A stretch of DNA of 8,050 nucleotides from an uncultured Bacteroidales bacterium. GTDB lineage: Bacteria > Bacteroidota > Bacteroidia > Bacteroidales > ML635J-15. How positions within the stretch are numbered: the stretch's first letter is position 1; each line of letters begins with the position of its first letter. The DNA lies in contig CAJOEG010000119.1 of the NCBI GenBank assembly GCA_905233405.1, positions 566 to 8,615 of the forward strand. Direction: 5' to 3'. Below, one piece after another: positions 7,974-8,050 of the stretch. The translations under genes and the position numbers were made by a program. The notes under the pieces are model-generated. The model was not told where the DNA came from, searched no databases, and saw only the letters and a list, made by a program, of their open reading frames with translations.

Positions 7974-8050
7974 ATGAATAGGAAAGTTTTAATTGCAATG
8001 GTCTTTATGCTTGCTATGCTGTCGAGTATAAAAACCTTTGCGCAGACAAC
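7974..8050 (+). CDS. Secreted protein, N-terminus only
   Basis: The first 25 codons read MNRKVLIAMVFMLAMLSS followed by IKTFAQT and continue past the window edge. This is a standard signal peptide: N-R-K start, hydrophobic core, and a likely signal peptidase I cut after Ala23 (TFA-QT). The mature part is not visible, so the function is unknown. A gene in this position, divergent from an AraC regulator in Bacteroidota, is often a TonB-dependent receptor or other envelope protein, but nothing here proves that. Confidence 0.75.
   Translation, partial: MNRKVLIAMVFMLAMLSSIKTFAQT

Noticed and set aside
1..8050. tRNA, rRNA, insertion sequence or integrase
   Set aside because: No cloverleaf, rRNA-like sequence, transposase domain or terminal inverted repeat with target duplication was seen on either strand.

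Overview
The window looks like Bacteroidota, most likely a Bacteroidales. Evidence: a giant SprB-repeat protein ending in a type B C-terminal domain for type IX secretion (T9SS), a lipoprotein of the endonuclease/exonuclease/phosphatase (EEP) fold, an AraC-type regulator with an N-terminal sensing domain, TAnnTTTG promoter boxes, and A/T-rich intergenic repeats of a kind common in that phylum. No species is assigned.

Layout. Positions 1-5794, minus strand: one uninterrupted reading frame of 1931 codons that runs off the left edge. In protein order it has a jelly-roll-like N-terminal domain, two Ig/PKD-like domains, 20 SprB-like repeats each with two conserved cysteines, and the first ~27 residues of a type B T9SS sorting domain. 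The middle of the array has a second level of order: a four-unit super-repeat of about 930 bp (about 310 residues). The frame closes at a stop at 5795-5797 before any start codon or signal peptide. A candidate start and hydrophobic leader sit just upstream in another frame, so the 5' end is frameshifted, truncated or misassembled.

Positions 5869-5975: divergent intergenic region with a plus-strand intrinsic terminator that has no obvious parent gene, then a promoter for the next gene. Positions 5976-6821, plus strand: a complete EEP-family metal-dependent hydrolase, probably a lipoprotein. Positions 6822-6926: a dense cluster of three small repeats in the convergent gap. Positions 6927-7774, minus strand: an AraC-family regulator split into two frames by an apparent 2-bp duplication; joined, it would be 281 residues. 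Positions 7775-7973: divergent promoter region. Positions 7974-8050, plus strand: start of a secreted protein, signal peptide only.

How they relate: the adhesin is an export-dependent surface protein with no visible partner here. The AraC regulator is placed to control the secreted gene at 7974 from the shared promoter region, as is usual for divergently placed regulators (inference). Both genes that look broken, adhesin and regulator, carry the kind of small frame change that could be real decay or an assembly error, so read-level support matters before calling either a pseudogene.
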